Positions 30,278 to 39,246 of a stretch of 64,000 nucleotides of DNA are shown here, one piece after another; positions within the stretch are counted from its first letter, which is position 1; each line of letters starts with the position of its first letter. The translations under genes and the position numbers were made by a program. The notes under the pieces were generated by a model. The model saw only the letters and a list, made by a program, of their open reading frames with translations. It had not been told where the DNA came from and ran no database searches. The DNA lies in the NCBI RefSeq assembly GCF_000720185.1, contig NZ_JOIY01000002.1, positions 62,001 through 126,000 of the forward strand, in the 5' to 3' direction. This DNA is from Streptomyces sp. NRRL S-340. GTDB taxonomy: Bacteria > Actinomycetota > Actinomycetes > Streptomycetales > Streptomycetaceae.

Positions 30278-32496
30278 GCACCGCACCGCAGACCCGCGGG
30301 CGGCGACGCGCCGCCCCGCCCCGGCGCCCGGTGCCCCGGGGCCGCACCCGCACGGTCCGTACACCCACCGTCCTCCAGATGGAGGCCGTGGAGTGCGGCG
30401 CCGCCTCGCTCGCCATGGTCCTCGCCCACCACGGCCGCCACGTCCCGCTGGAGGAACTGCGCATCGCGTGCGGCGTCTCGCGGGACGGCTCGCGGGCGAG
30501 CAACCTGCTGAAGGCGGCGCGCAGTTACGGCCTGACGGCCAAGGGCATGCAGATGGACACCGCCGCCCTCGCCGAGGTGGCGGCGCCGGCCGTCCTGTTC
30601 TGGGAGTTCAACCACTACGTCGTCTACGACGGCATGGGCCGCCGCCTGGGCCGGCGCGGGGTGTACGTCAACGACCCCGGCAAGGGCCGGCGTTTCGTGC
30701 CCATGGAGGACTTCGACAGCAGCTTCACCGGTGTGGTGCTGGTGCTGGAGCCGGGCGAGGGTTTCACGCGCGGCGGACGCAGGCCGGGTGTGCTGGGCGC
30801 GCTCCCGGCCCGGCTGCGCGGCACCGCGGGCACGCTGCCCGCGGCGGTCCTCGCGAGCCTGCTGCTGGTGGTGGCCGGCGCGGCGGTGCCCGCGCTCAGC
30901 CGCACCTACATCGACTCGTACCTGATCGGCGGACAGACCTCGCTGCTGGGCGTGCTGTTCGCGTCGATGGGTGCGTGCGTGCTGCTCACCGTCGTGCTGA
31001 CCTGGCTGCAGCAGACGAACCTGCTGCACGGCCGCATCGTCTCCTCCACCCTGTCGAGCGCCCGCTTCCTGCGCCATCTGCTGCGGCTGCCGGTGACGTT
31101 CTTCGCCCAGCGCAGCCCCGCCGACCTGGTGCAGCGCCTCCAGTCCAACGACGCCGTCGCCGAGACCCTGGCGCGCGACCTGTCCGCGGCGGGCGTCGAC
31201 GCGATCGTCGTCGTGCTGTACGCCGTGCTGCTCTACACCTACGACCCGCAGCTGACCGTGGTCGGCGTCGGCGTGGCGCTGCTGAACGTGGTGGCGATGC
31301 GGGTGGTCGTACGGCTGCGCGCGACGCGGACCGCGAAGCTGCGCGCGGACACCGCACGGCTGACCAACACGGCTTACACCGGACTGCAGTTGATCGAGAC
31401 GATGAAGGCGACCGGTGGTGAGGACGGCTACTTCCGCACCTGGGCCGGACAGCACGCCACCACGCTGGAGGAGCAGCAGCGGCTCGGGGTGCCGAGCGCC
31501 TGGCTGGGCGTGGTCGCTCCGGCGCTGGCCACGCTGAACAGCGCGCTGATCCTGTGGATCGGCGGGATGCGGGCGGTCGAGGGCCACGTCTCGGTGGGGC
31601 TGCTGGTCGCCTTCCAGGCGCTGGTGACCCGTTTCACCGCGCCGCTGACCCGGCTCAACGGGGTGGCGGGCCGCATCCAGGACTTCGCGGCCGACGTGGC
31701 CCGGCTCAAGGACGTCGAGTCCTTCGGCACCGACCCGCTGTACTCCCGGCCCGGCACCGGCGACTCCACGCGCCGGCTGCGCGGCCATGTCGAACTCCAG
31801 AACATCTCCTTCGGCTACAGCCCGCTGGACAAGCCGCTGCTGACCGGCTTCGACCTCACCGTGGGACCGGGGCAGCAGGTGGCGCTGGTCGGCGGCTCGG
31901 GCAGCGGCAAGTCGACGGTGTCCCGGCTGATCTCCGGGCTGTACACGCCGTGGGAGGGGGTGATCCGCATCGACGGCCGGCACCTCGCGGACATCCCGCG
32001 CGGCGCGCTGGCCGCCTCGGTGTCCTTCGTCGACCAGGACGTGTTCCTCTTCGAGGGCACGGTCCGCGACAACGTGGCCCTGTGGGACCCCTCGATCCCG
32101 GACGACGCCGTGGTGGAGGCGCTGCGCGACGCCTGCCTGTACGAGGTGGTGGCCCGCCGCCCCGGGGGCATCCACAGCCGTGTCGAGCAGGACGGGCGGA
32201 ACTTCTCCGGCGGGCAGCGCCAGCGCCTGGAGATCGCGCGGGCGCTGGTGCGCCGGCCGAGCATCCTCGTCCTGGACGAGGTGACGAGCGCGCTGGACGC
32301 GGAGACCGAGCAGACCGTCATGGACAACCTGCGCCGGCGCGGCTGCGCCTGTGTGGTGATCGCCCACCGGCTGTCCACCGTGCGCGACAGCGACGAGATC
32401 GTCGTCCTGGAGCACGGCACGGTCGTCGAACGCGGGCGGCACGGGGAACTGGTGGCGCGCGGCGGCGCGTACGCCGCGCTGGTCGGGGAGCGATGA
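30274..32496 (+). CDS. C39 peptidase/ABC exporter (NHLM-type peptidase-containing ATPase)
   Basis: This 740-residue protein cleaves the double-glycine leader and exports the peptide. The C39 peptidase domain (about 25-165) has the catalytic Cys in VECGAASLAMVLAHHG, the His in FNHYVVYD and the Asp in YVNDPGKGRRF. Six membrane helices follow (about 180-470), then an intact ATPase with Walker A GGSGSGKST, signature FSGGQRQRLEIARAL, Walker B LVLDEVTSALD and H-loop VIAHRLST. The pairing with the upstream GG-leader gene is strong functional evidence for both. GTG 30274 overlaps the HlyD stop. Confidence 0.93.
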   Translation: MSTAPQTRGRRRAAPPRRPVPRGRTRTVRTPTVLQMEAVECGAASLAMVLAHHGRHVPLEELRIACGVSRDGSRASNLLKAARSYGLTAKGMQMDTAALAEVAAPAVLFWEFNHYVVYDGMGRRLGRRGVYVNDPGKGRRFVPMEDFDSSFTGVVLVLEPGEGFTRGGRRPGVLGALPARLRGTAGTLPAAVLASLLLVVAGAAVPALSRTYIDSYLIGGQTSLLGVLFASMGACVLLTVVLTWLQQTNLLHGRIVSSTLSSARFLRHLLRLPVTFFAQRSPADLVQRLQSNDAVAETLARDLSAAGVDAIVVVLYAVLLYTYDPQLTVVGVGVALLNVVAMRVVVRLRATRTAKLRADTARLTNTAYTGLQLIETMKATGGEDGYFRTWAGQHATTLEEQQRLGVPSAWLGVVAPALATLNSALILWIGGMRAVEGHVSVGLLVAFQALVTRFTAPLTRLNGVAGRIQDFAADVARLKDVESFGTDPLYSRPGTGDSTRRLRGHVELQNISFGYSPLDKPLLTGFDLTVGPGQQVALVGGSGSGKSTVSRLISGLYTPWEGVIRIDGRHLADIPRGALAASVSFVDQDVFLFEGTVRDNVALWDPSIPDDAVVEALRDACLYEVVARRPGGIHSRVEQDGRNFSGGQRQRLEIARALVRRPSILVLDEVTSALDAETEQTVMDNLRRRGCACVVIAHRLSTVRDSDEIVVLEHGTVVERGRHGELVARGGAYAALVGER

Positions 32497-32497
32497 G

Positions 32498-35314
32498 ATG
32501 ACGGCCGTCGGCGAAGGCGACCCGGTCGTCGGGGCGCTCGCGTCCCTGGGCACGCCGCTGGACTGCACGGGGCTGTCCCGGCTCGACCTCGAGGGCCCGC
32601 AGGTGCTGTGGCTGGTGGCGGCCGGTGCGGTGGACCTGTTCGCGGTGGACGCGCAGCAGGAGGGCCAGTGGCACCACCTGGGGCGGCTGGAGGCGGGTTC
32701 ACTGCTGCTCGGCCCGGTGGCGGGCCCCCGGCACACCCTGGTGGCGCGCCCGCTGCGCGACTGCGTGGTGCACCGGATCGGGCTGCGCGAGCTGTACCAG
32801 CAGGCGGACACCCGCACCTGGTCGTACGACGAGTACGGCAACCCGCAGTACGTGCCGCCGGCCGCCGGCCCCCTGGAGTACGCGCTCGCGCTCGGGATCG
32901 GGCGCAGCCTGTCCGTGCTGTTCCAGGCACCGACGGCCGGGCAGCGCGGCGCCGCGCCCGCCGACGACGACGTGTTCTGGATGCAGGTGCCGCCGGGCAG
33001 TGTGCGGTACGGCTCGCTCCACGGCGCCGAGGCCGCGGCCGACCTGCTGATGGACCCGGCGCTCTGGCAGAGCGTGGTGGACCAGCAGTACCGGCTGCTG
33101 ACGGCGCTGGACCGCTGGATCGAGGAGCTGGAGCGCGGCCACGAGATGCGTACGGCGGCTGGTGTCGAGGCCGGTGAGGCGGTGCGCGCCGAGGCCGACC
33201 GGACGCTGCTGGCCGCCCTGGGCCCCTCCTCGGCGCGGCGCGCCACGGCCGCGGACGCGGACGCGACGTACGCGGCCTGCCGGCTGGTCGCCCGGGCCGC
33301 GGGGATCACACTCGCCGCGGCCCCGCGGCCCGGCACCGAGGGCGACCGGCTCGATCCGGTGGAGCGGGTCGCCCTGGCCTCCCGGGTGCGCACCCGCACC
33401 GTGCGCCTCGAAGGCCGCTGGTGGCGGCAGGACGCGGGCCCGCTGGTGGGTCACCGGGCGCTGTCGGGCGCGCCGGTCGCGCTGCTGTGGCGGCGCGGCG
33501 GCTATGTCGCGGTGCATCCGGCGACCGGGCGCCGGACACCGGTCGAGAAGGCCAACGCCCGGGAGTTCGAGCCGCGTGCGGTGATGTTCTACCGCCCGCT
33601 GCCCGACCGTCGCCTCTCCCCGCTCGGGCTGCTCCGCTTCAGCCTGCGCGGCACCGCGGGAGACCTGTTGAACCTGCTGGTCAGCGGGTTGGTGACGGTC
33701 GCCGTCGGGGCGCTGGTGCCGATCGCCACGGGCAAGGTGCTCGGGCAGTACGTCCCCAGGGCCCAGGAGGGGCCGATCGCCCGGGTGTGTCTGGCGGTGA
33801 TGATCGCCGGCGTGGTGGCCGCGGCGTTCACGCTGCTGGAGAACCTGACCGTGCTGCGCCTGGAGGGGCGGATCGAGGCGACGCTCCAGCCGGCCGTGTG
33901 GGACCGGCTGCTCAGGCTGCCCACGGCGTTCTTCGCCGCGCGCTCCACCGGGGAACTGGCGAGCGCCGCGATGGGCGTCAGCGCGATGCGCCGGCTGCTG
34001 GCCGGGATCGGCCCGGTGGTCGCCCAGTCGGTGACCGTGGGCACGATGAACCTGGCGCTGCTGTTCTGGTACAGCCCCTCGATGGCGTGCGCGGCGCTCG
34101 GCATGCTCGTGGTGATCGCGGCCGTGTTCCTGGGGCTCGGGCTGTGGCAGGTGCGCTGGCAGCGGCGGCTCGTGGTGCTCGGCAACAAGCTGAACAACCA
34201 GGCGTTCCAGACGCTGCGCGGGCTGCCCAAGCTGCGGGTGGCGGCGGCGGAGAACTACGCGTACGCGGCGTGGGCGCGGCAGTTCGCGCGCAGCCGCGAA
34301 CTCCAGCAGAAGGTGGGCCGGATCAAGAACCTCACCACCGTGCTCGGCGCCGTGTACCTGCCGGTGTGCACGCTGGTGATGTTCATGCTGCTGGCGGGAC
34401 CGGCGCGCGGCTCGATGTCGGCGGCGGCGTTCCTGACGTTCAGCACGTCGGTGACGATGCTGCTGACCTCGGTGACCCAGCTGACCGGGGCGTTCGTGTC
34501 GGCGGTGGCCGCGCTCCCGCTGTTCGAGGAGATCGGGCCGGTGCTGCGGGCCACGCCGGAGGTGCGCACCGGCAGTACCCGGCCGGGCCCGCTGTCGGGG
34601 GCGATCGAGGCGCGGCGGCTGTCGTTCCGGTACGCCGAGGACGGGCCGCTGGTCCTGGACGACGTGTCGTTCCGGGTGCGGCCGGGCGAGTTCGTGGCGG
34701 TCGTCGGGCCGAGCGGCTGCGGCAAGTCGACACTGCTGCGGCTGCTGATCGGCTTCGACCGGCCGCTGTCGGGCAGCGTCCTGTACGACGGTCAGGACCT
34801 GGCCGCGCTCGACCGGTCGGCGGTGCGCCGGCAGTGCGGGGTGGTGCTGCAGCACGCGCAGCCGTTCACCGGGTCGGTCCTGGACGTCATCCGGGGCACC
34901 GAGCCGTGCTCGCCCGAGGAGGCGATGGCGGCGGCGGAGCTGGCGGGCCTGGCGGAGGACATCCGCCGGATGCCGATGGGGCTGCACACCATCGTCTCGG
35001 GCGGCGGGACCGTCTCGGGCGGCCAGCGGCAGCGGCTGATGATCGCGCAGGCCCTGGTCAGGAGGCCGCGGATCCTCTTCTTCGACGAGGCCACCAGCGC
35101 CCTGGACAACGAGACGCAGCGCACGGTGATCGAGAGCACCCGGAAGCTGAACGCGACGCGCGTCGTCATCGCCCACCGGCTCTCGACGGTGCTGGACGCC
35201 GACCGGGTGATCGTCATGGAGGAGGGCAGGATCGCCCAGGAGGGCACGCCCGCCGAACTGCTCGCGGACACGGGGGGCCGGCTGCACGAGCTGGTGCGGC
35301 GCCAGCTGGCCTGA
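32498..35314 (+). CDS. second NHLM-type ABC exporter with cupin-like N-terminal domain
   Basis: This 938-residue ABC protein carries an N-terminal region of about 370 residues in place of a peptidase. The first part (LWLVAAGAVDLFAVDAQQEG, then WHHLGRLEAGSLLLGP) resembles a cupin or cyclic-nucleotide-binding fold. Six membrane helices (about 375-680) and an ATPase follow, with Walker A GPSGCGKST, signature VSGGQRQRLMIAQAL, Walker B ILFFDEATSALD and H-loop VIAHRLST. This two-ABC arrangement, one with and one without C39, is the hallmark of NHLM secretion systems. ATG 32498 lies one base after the previous stop. It ends the operon. Confidence 0.92.
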   Translation: MTAVGEGDPVVGALASLGTPLDCTGLSRLDLEGPQVLWLVAAGAVDLFAVDAQQEGQWHHLGRLEAGSLLLGPVAGPRHTLVARPLRDCVVHRIGLRELYQQADTRTWSYDEYGNPQYVPPAAGPLEYALALGIGRSLSVLFQAPTAGQRGAAPADDDVFWMQVPPGSVRYGSLHGAEAAADLLMDPALWQSVVDQQYRLLTALDRWIEELERGHEMRTAAGVEAGEAVRAEADRTLLAALGPSSARRATAADADATYAACRLVARAAGITLAAAPRPGTEGDRLDPVERVALASRVRTRTVRLEGRWWRQDAGPLVGHRALSGAPVALLWRRGGYVAVHPATGRRTPVEKANAREFEPRAVMFYRPLPDRRLSPLGLLRFSLRGTAGDLLNLLVSGLVTVAVGALVPIATGKVLGQYVPRAQEGPIARVCLAVMIAGVVAAAFTLLENLTVLRLEGRIEATLQPAVWDRLLRLPTAFFAARSTGELASAAMGVSAMRRLLAGIGPVVAQSVTVGTMNLALLFWYSPSMACAALGMLVVIAAVFLGLGLWQVRWQRRLVVLGNKLNNQAFQTLRGLPKLRVAAAENYAYAAWARQFARSRELQQKVGRIKNLTTVLGAVYLPVCTLVMFMLLAGPARGSMSAAAFLTFSTSVTMLLTSVTQLTGAFVSAVAALPLFEEIGPVLRATPEVRTGSTRPGPLSGAIEARRLSFRYAEDGPLVLDDVSFRVRPGEFVAVVGPSGCGKSTLLRLLIGFDRPLSGSVLYDGQDLAALDRSAVRRQCGVVLQHAQPFTGSVLDVIRGTEPCSPEEAMAAAELAGLAEDIRRMPMGLHTIVSGGGTVSGGQRQRLMIAQALVRRPRILFFDEATSALDNETQRTVIESTRKLNATRVVIAHRLSTVLDADRVIVMEEGRIAQEGTPAELLADTGGRLHELVRRQLA

Positions 35315-35523
35315 CACCGCACCCCTCCCCCGGCGCCGCGGTTCTTCCCGCCGCCACGGTTCTCCCCGGCAGGGCACGCGCCGACGGAACCGCCGCGAAG
35401 GCGCGGCTCGGCGCGCGCCACCGGGGCGCAACCCGGGGTGAACCGGCCGTTGTCCCGCTGTTCGTGCGCCGAGGCCGCCGGTGACAGGCGTAGGGGATCA
35501 CCGGGCCGGGTACCCACCGGCCC

Positions 35524-36558
35524 ATGCGAATCAGCGTGGTGGACGTGGGGTCGAAGACGGTACGGCTGGTCGTGGCGGACGCCGTGGGCGGGGCGCCGCT
35601 GCCGGTGCACACCGCCAAGTGGCGGCTGCGCCTGTCGGAGCAGGTCGCGCCCGGCCAGGAGATTCCGCAGGACGCCGTGGAACGCATCGTCCAGGCGGTC
35701 GCGGAGGCCGGCCGGACGGCGGCCCGGTGGGGCGCGGCCGGACCGCCCGCCTTCGCGACCGCCGTGGTGCGCGGCGCCCCGAACCGGCTGGACGTCCTGC
35801 GCACCGTCCGGGCGCGCACCGGCATCGCGCTGTGCACCCTGCCCGGCGAGGTCGAGGCCGAGCTGACCTTCCTGGGCGCCCGGCGGTGGATGGGCTGGCG
35901 CTCGGGACCGCTGGCGCTGCTCGACATCGGCGGCGGCTCCCTCGAAGTGGCCTTCGGCCGCGGCCGGCTGCCCGACTTCGCGGCGTCGCTGCCGCTCGGC
36001 GCGGGACGGCTGACCCACGAGTTCCTGGCGGAGCAGGACCCGCCGTCCCCCGAGCGGCTCAAGGAGCTGCGGCGCCATGTCCGCCACCAGCTGCGGGACG
36101 TGGCGGCCCGGATCCGCTGGGAGGGGCCGCGCACCGCCGTGGCGACCTCCCGCACCTTCCAGCAGCTGGGCCGGCTGTGCGGGGCCGCGCCCGGCCGGCA
36201 CGGGCCGTTCGTGGAGCGCCGGGTTCACCGGGCGGCACTGCGCCGGGCGGTCGGGGAACTGGCCGCGCTGCCCGCCGCCGAGCGCGCCGCCCTGCCGGGC
36301 ATCTCCGCGCCGCGCGCCGCGCAGAGTCTGGCCGGCGCCGTGGTCGGGCACACGGCCATGAAACTGATGGACCTGAAGACGGTCACCGTCTCCCCCTGGG
36401 CCATCCGCGAAGGGGTGCTCCTGCGGCAGATCGAGGAGGGCGCGGCCGGGGCGTCCTGGTGGGAGCGGGTCTCCCGGCTCGGCGAGGACCCCGCGCCGCC
36501 GGACCCCGTACCGCTGCGCCTGGCGGCGGCGACGGCCGCGGGGACGGCGCGGAGCTGA
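35524..36558 (+). CDS. ppx: Ppx/GppA-family exopolyphosphatase
   Basis: This 344-residue member of the actin-like ASKHA phosphatase superfamily hydrolyses polyphosphate or pppGpp. Visible blocks are the N-terminal phosphate-1 motif VVDVGSKTVRLVVAD, AFATAVVRGAPN, the GEVEAEL segment (catalytic Glu region near residue 115), the second nucleotide-binding loop LLDIGGGSLEVAF near 140 and GAGRLTHEFL. The length matches the short actinobacterial Ppx. Streptomyces genomes often have two copies, and the near-C-terminal variation gives no clue to substrate. A 209-bp gap separates it from the peptide exporter operon, with which it has no clear link. Confidence 0.9.
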   Translation: MRISVVDVGSKTVRLVVADAVGGAPLPVHTAKWRLRLSEQVAPGQEIPQDAVERIVQAVAEAGRTAARWGAAGPPAFATAVVRGAPNRLDVLRTVRARTGIALCTLPGEVEAELTFLGARRWMGWRSGPLALLDIGGGSLEVAFGRGRLPDFAASLPLGAGRLTHEFLAEQDPPSPERLKELRRHVRHQLRDVAARIRWEGPRTAVATSRTFQQLGRLCGAAPGRHGPFVERRVHRAALRRAVGELAALPAAERAALPGISAPRAAQSLAGAVVGHTAMKLMDLKTVTVSPWAIREGVLLRQIEEGAAGASWWERVSRLGEDPAPPDPVPLRLAAATAAGTARS

Positions 36559-36597
36559 GCGGCCGGCCGGCGCGGGGCCGACCCGGCGGTCCGGATC

Positions 36598-36618
36598 CCG
36601 GGCACACGGTGTGCCCGG
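36598..36618. terminator. palindrome after ppx
   Basis: CCGGGCACAC and GTGTGCCCGG flank a single G, making a near-perfect 21-base palindrome 40 bp after the ppx stop. It may be a terminator or an operator for the following small gene. Confidence 0.4.
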
Positions 36619-36698
36619 CGGACCGCACGACGGAGGACGACGGCCCGGCGGGGGCGGCACGGAACACGACCGGAAACGACGAGAAGGAGGTACCGGCC

Positions 36699-36905
36699 AT
36701 GCCGGACAAGGAGCGCGAGCAGCACCAGGACAAGCCCGACACGGCGCTCGGCGAGGTCCTGCGCGAGTTCGAGAAGGCCGAGACGGACGTCGGCGACCGC
36801 CGCGAACGCCGGCACCGGGGCGAGGCCGGCGAGGCGGTCACCCCCAACACCCGGGCCCAGGAGGAGGCCGGGAAGGACGCCGCGGACGAGGCCGGCGGGG
36901 ACTGA
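36699..36905 (+). CDS. small hydrophilic hypothetical protein
   Basis: This 68-residue, highly charged protein (MPDKEREQHQDKPDTALGEV, then REFEKAETDVGDRRERRHRG) has no hydrophobic segment and is probably disordered. GAAGGAGGTACC, an excellent ribosome site, lies before ATG 36699. Composition and size resemble hydrophilin-like stress proteins, but I do not recognise a family. It lies between ppx and the redox enzyme gene, 37 bp upstream of the latter, and may be co-transcribed with it. Confidence 0.7.
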   Translation: MPDKEREQHQDKPDTALGEVLREFEKAETDVGDRRERRHRGEAGEAVTPNTRAQEEAGKDAADEAGGD

Positions 36906-36941
36906 GCGGGTGGCCGGGGGTCTGCCGGGTACCCGCGCCCC

Positions 36942-37967
36942 ATGGATCACGTTCACCTCGGACCCGACCTGCCCCCCGCCCGCGGACCCGTCAGCGCCGC
37001 CGTACGGGAGTACCTGCGGGGCACGGGCCCGCTGCCCCGCGCCGAGGACGCGGAGGCCGCGGCGGCGTACGGCGACGACCTGCAGCTCGCGCTGTACCTC
37101 TGCTACGAACTGCACTACCGCGGCTTCGCCGGGGTCCCGCCCGAGCGGGAGTGGGACCCCGGCCTCCTCGGCGTCCGGGCCGCGCTGGAGCGCCGCTTCC
37201 TGGGCGCGCTGCGGGCCGACGCCACGGTGCACACCCGTCTCGACGACGCGCTCGCGGACCTGCTGGTGGAGCCGGTGGACGGCACCGGGGTCTCCCACTT
37301 CCTGCGCGACGAGGGCGAGCTGTGGCAGGTGCGCGAGTACGCCGCCCAGCGCTCCCTCTACCACCTCAAGGAGGCCGACCCGCACGCCTGGGTGCTGCCG
37401 CGGCTGTGGGGCCGGGCCAAGGCGGCGATGGCGGCGGTGGAGTTCGACGAGTACGGCGGCGGCCGTGCCGAGCGCGTGCACGCCCGGCTCTTCGCGGACC
37501 TGATGCGGGACCTGGGGCTGGACACGACGTACGGCCGCTACCTGGACGCGGCCCCTGCGGAGGCCCTGGCCACCGTGAACCTGATGTCCCTGCTCGGGCT
37601 GCACCGGGAGCTGCGCGGCGCGCTGGTGGGCCACTTCGCCGCCGTCGAGATCACCTCCTCGCCGGGCTCGCGGCGGCTGGCCGAGGCGATGCGCCGCACG
37701 GGCGCCGGGGCCGCCGCCGCGTTCTTCTACGACGAGCACGTCGAGGCGGACGCCGTGCACGAGCAGGTCGTACGGCACGAGGTCATCGCCGGTCTGCTGG
37801 AGGAGGAACCGCACCTGGCGGCCGACGTGGCCTTCGGCATCGACGCCACCGGCCACCTGGAGGACCGGCTCGGGGACCGGCTGCTCGCCGACTGGCGCGC
37901 CGGCCGCTCGTCGCTGCGCGTGCCGCTCGGCACGGTGCCCGGCGTACTCGTCGGTGAACCGCGTTAG
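36942..37967 (+). CDS. iron-containing redox enzyme family protein (heme-oxygenase-like fold)
   Basis: This 341-residue helical protein is of the heme-oxygenase-like diiron (HDO) superfamily. The motif LCYELHYRGF near residue 47 and the later FYDEHVEADAVHEQ near 263 supply Glu/His ligands in the right order for a diiron site. ITSSPGSRRLAEAMRR lies between them. Family members include oxygenases and decarboxylases acting on amino acids or fatty acids; the substrate here is unknown. The TAG stop (37965-37967) spans the left junction of a MITE. The target sequence would also have read TAG, so the protein is unchanged by the insertion. Confidence 0.85.
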   Translation: MDHVHLGPDLPPARGPVSAAVREYLRGTGPLPRAEDAEAAAAYGDDLQLALYLCYELHYRGFAGVPPEREWDPGLLGVRAALERRFLGALRADATVHTRLDDALADLLVEPVDGTGVSHFLRDEGELWQVREYAAQRSLYHLKEADPHAWVLPRLWGRAKAAMAAVEFDEYGGGRAERVHARLFADLMRDLGLDTTYGRYLDAAPAEALATVNLMSLLGLHRELRGALVGHFAAVEITSSPGSRRLAEAMRRTGAGAAAAFFYDEHVEADAVHEQVVRHEVIAGLLEEEPHLAADVAFGIDATGHLEDRLGDRLLADWRAGRSSLRVPLGTVPGVLVGEPR

Positions 37968-38128
37968 AGCTGCGAACAAAAGTGGGTTCCGGTCAGCGGG
38001 CGGTGTCCGGTGCGTGCGATCGCAAGGCGCCGGAAGGTTCTTGCAGCGGAGCTACCAGGGCCTTTTGGCAACGCGGCGAGGGCGCGTGCCGGGCGCCGCC
38101 CGCCGGGGCCCACTTTTGTTCGCAGCTC
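37967..38128. mobile_element. 162-bp MITE with 20-bp perfect terminal inverted repeats
   Basis: The ends are GAGCTGCGAACAAAAGTGGG (37967-37986) and its exact complement (38109-38128). The 3-bp direct repeat TTA flanks the element on both sides (37964-37966 and 38129-38131). There is no transposase, and the 120-bp interior is non-coding. The GAG-type ends with a TNA target duplication are what IS5-family (IS1031-like) elements generate, so a full-length IS with these ends elsewhere in the genome would be its driver. It sits between the redox enzyme gene and the methyltransferase gene. Confidence 0.9.
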
Positions 38129-38185
38129 TTAGCCGGCAGACCGGCCGACGGCACTATTCAGGGGGCGACAGGGTACTCGCGTGGC

Positions 38186-38839
38186 GTGAGCCGACTTCTG
38201 CTACCGGGCGTGTACGCCCCCCAGGACGACACCGCGCTGCTGGCCGAGGCCCTGGCCGGCGAGGCGCTGAGGCCGGCGGCCACCGTGCTCGACGTGGGCA
38301 CCGGCAGCGGTGCCCTGGCGCTGGCGGCGGCCCGGCGCGGCGCCCGGGTGACCGCGGTCGACGTGTCACGGCGGGCGGTGTGGACCACCCGCCTGAACGC
38401 CCGGCTGAACCGCCTGCCGGTCCGCGCCCTGCGCGGGAACCTGTTCGGTCCGGTGCGCGAGCGGACCTTCGACCTCATCCTGGCCAATCCGCCCTACGTG
38501 CCTGCCCCGCAGGCCGGGCACGCCCCGCGGGGCAGGTCCCGCGCCTGGGACGCCGGACGCGACGGGCGCCTGGTGCTGGACCGGATCTGCCGGGACGCGC
38601 CCGCGCTGCTGCGGCCCGAGGGCGTGCTGCTCATGGTGCAGTCCGCGCTCAGTGATCCCGGCCGCAGCCTGGATCTGCTGCGTACGGCCGGTCTCAAGGC
38701 GGCCGTGGTGCGCCGCCGCTGGATCGGCCTGGGACCGGTGCTGCGCAGGCGCCAGGACTGGCTGCGCGCCCACGGTCTGCTGGGGCCCGCCGACGAGAGG
38801 GAAGAGCTGGTGGTCATCCGTGCCGAACGACCCGTGTGA
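38186..38839 (+). CDS. HemK/PrmC-like class I SAM methyltransferase
   Basis: This 217-residue methyltransferase has the SAM-binding motif I LDVGTGSGALALAAARRG near residue 35, an acidic motif II (VTAVDVSRRAV) and the NPPY motif in LILANPPYVPAP near residue 100. NPPY is characteristic of N5-glutamine and related N-methyltransferases. It lacks the N-terminal domain of true PrmC, so it is a paralogue acting on another substrate. GTG 38186 gives a start (VSRLLLPGVYAPQDDT) that fits the family. The ribosome site is poor and the promoter region has been separated from upstream DNA by the MITE. It overlaps the CDGSH gene by 20 bp. Confidence 0.85.
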   Translation: MSRLLLPGVYAPQDDTALLAEALAGEALRPAATVLDVGTGSGALALAAARRGARVTAVDVSRRAVWTTRLNARLNRLPVRALRGNLFGPVRERTFDLILANPPYVPAPQAGHAPRGRSRAWDAGRDGRLVLDRICRDAPALLRPEGVLLMVQSALSDPGRSLDLLRTAGLKAAVVRRRWIGLGPVLRRRQDWLRAHGLLGPADEREELVVIRAERPV

Positions 38840-39107
38840 CGAGGCGCCGGGCGGCGTCCCGGCTCCCGGCCGGCCCCGCCGGGTGACGATGCAGCGGCAG
38901 GGCCCGATCCTCGTGGAGGGCCCGGTCGAGGTGGAACTGGAGGACGGCACCACCGTGGTGTCCGACCGGTTCCGGGTCGCCCTGTGCACCTGCCGCCGCA
39001 GCCGCCGCTATCCGTGGTGCGACACCAGTCACCGCAAGCGGGTTCCGGACCCGTCCGGCGGGGCGGCCGGAGGCCGTGGCCGCGCCGCGCCGGACGGGTC
39101 CGGATGA
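38820..39107 (+). CDS. CDGSH iron-sulfur domain protein
   Basis: This 95-residue protein has one CDGSH-type [2Fe-2S] site, CTCRRSRRYPWCDTSH, with the ligands C-x-C...C...H in canonical spacing. The preceding VELEDGTTVVSDRFRVAL strand is typical of the small actinobacterial family. Such proteins sense or transfer redox-labile clusters. GTG 38820 overlaps the methyltransferase stop, so the two genes are probably one operon. An internal ATG at 38889 is an alternative start. The frame ends 12 bp before a terminator shared with the converging SSI gene. Confidence 0.85.
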   Translation: MPNDPCDEAPGGVPAPGRPRRVTMQRQGPILVEGPVEVELEDGTTVVSDRFRVALCTCRRSRRYPWCDTSHRKRVPDPSGGAAGGRGRAAPDGSG

Positions 39108-39119
39108 CCCACCGCGATG

Positions 39120-39160
39120 CAGGGGCCGGCGGGAGGCCCCACTCCGCCCGCCGGCCCCTG
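39120..39160. terminator. terminator between CDGSH and SSI genes
   Basis: A perfect 14-bp stem, CAGGGGCCGGCGGG with CCCGCCGGCCCCTG, and a 13-base loop lie between the two convergent genes. Confidence 0.8.
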
Positions 39161-39246
39161 GGCGGGATCGCCCCGGTCCCCGTGCCGGGCCCGCACTCCC
39201 CAGTCACGGGACCCTCGTACTGCGCGGGGGCCGCGCGATCCCGGTC

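Noticed and set aside
29929..33399. A 1156-codon minus-strand open frame opposite the peptide exporter genes
   Set aside because: It is antisense to three genes with clear HlyD, C39 and ABC motifs and shows only compositional bias.
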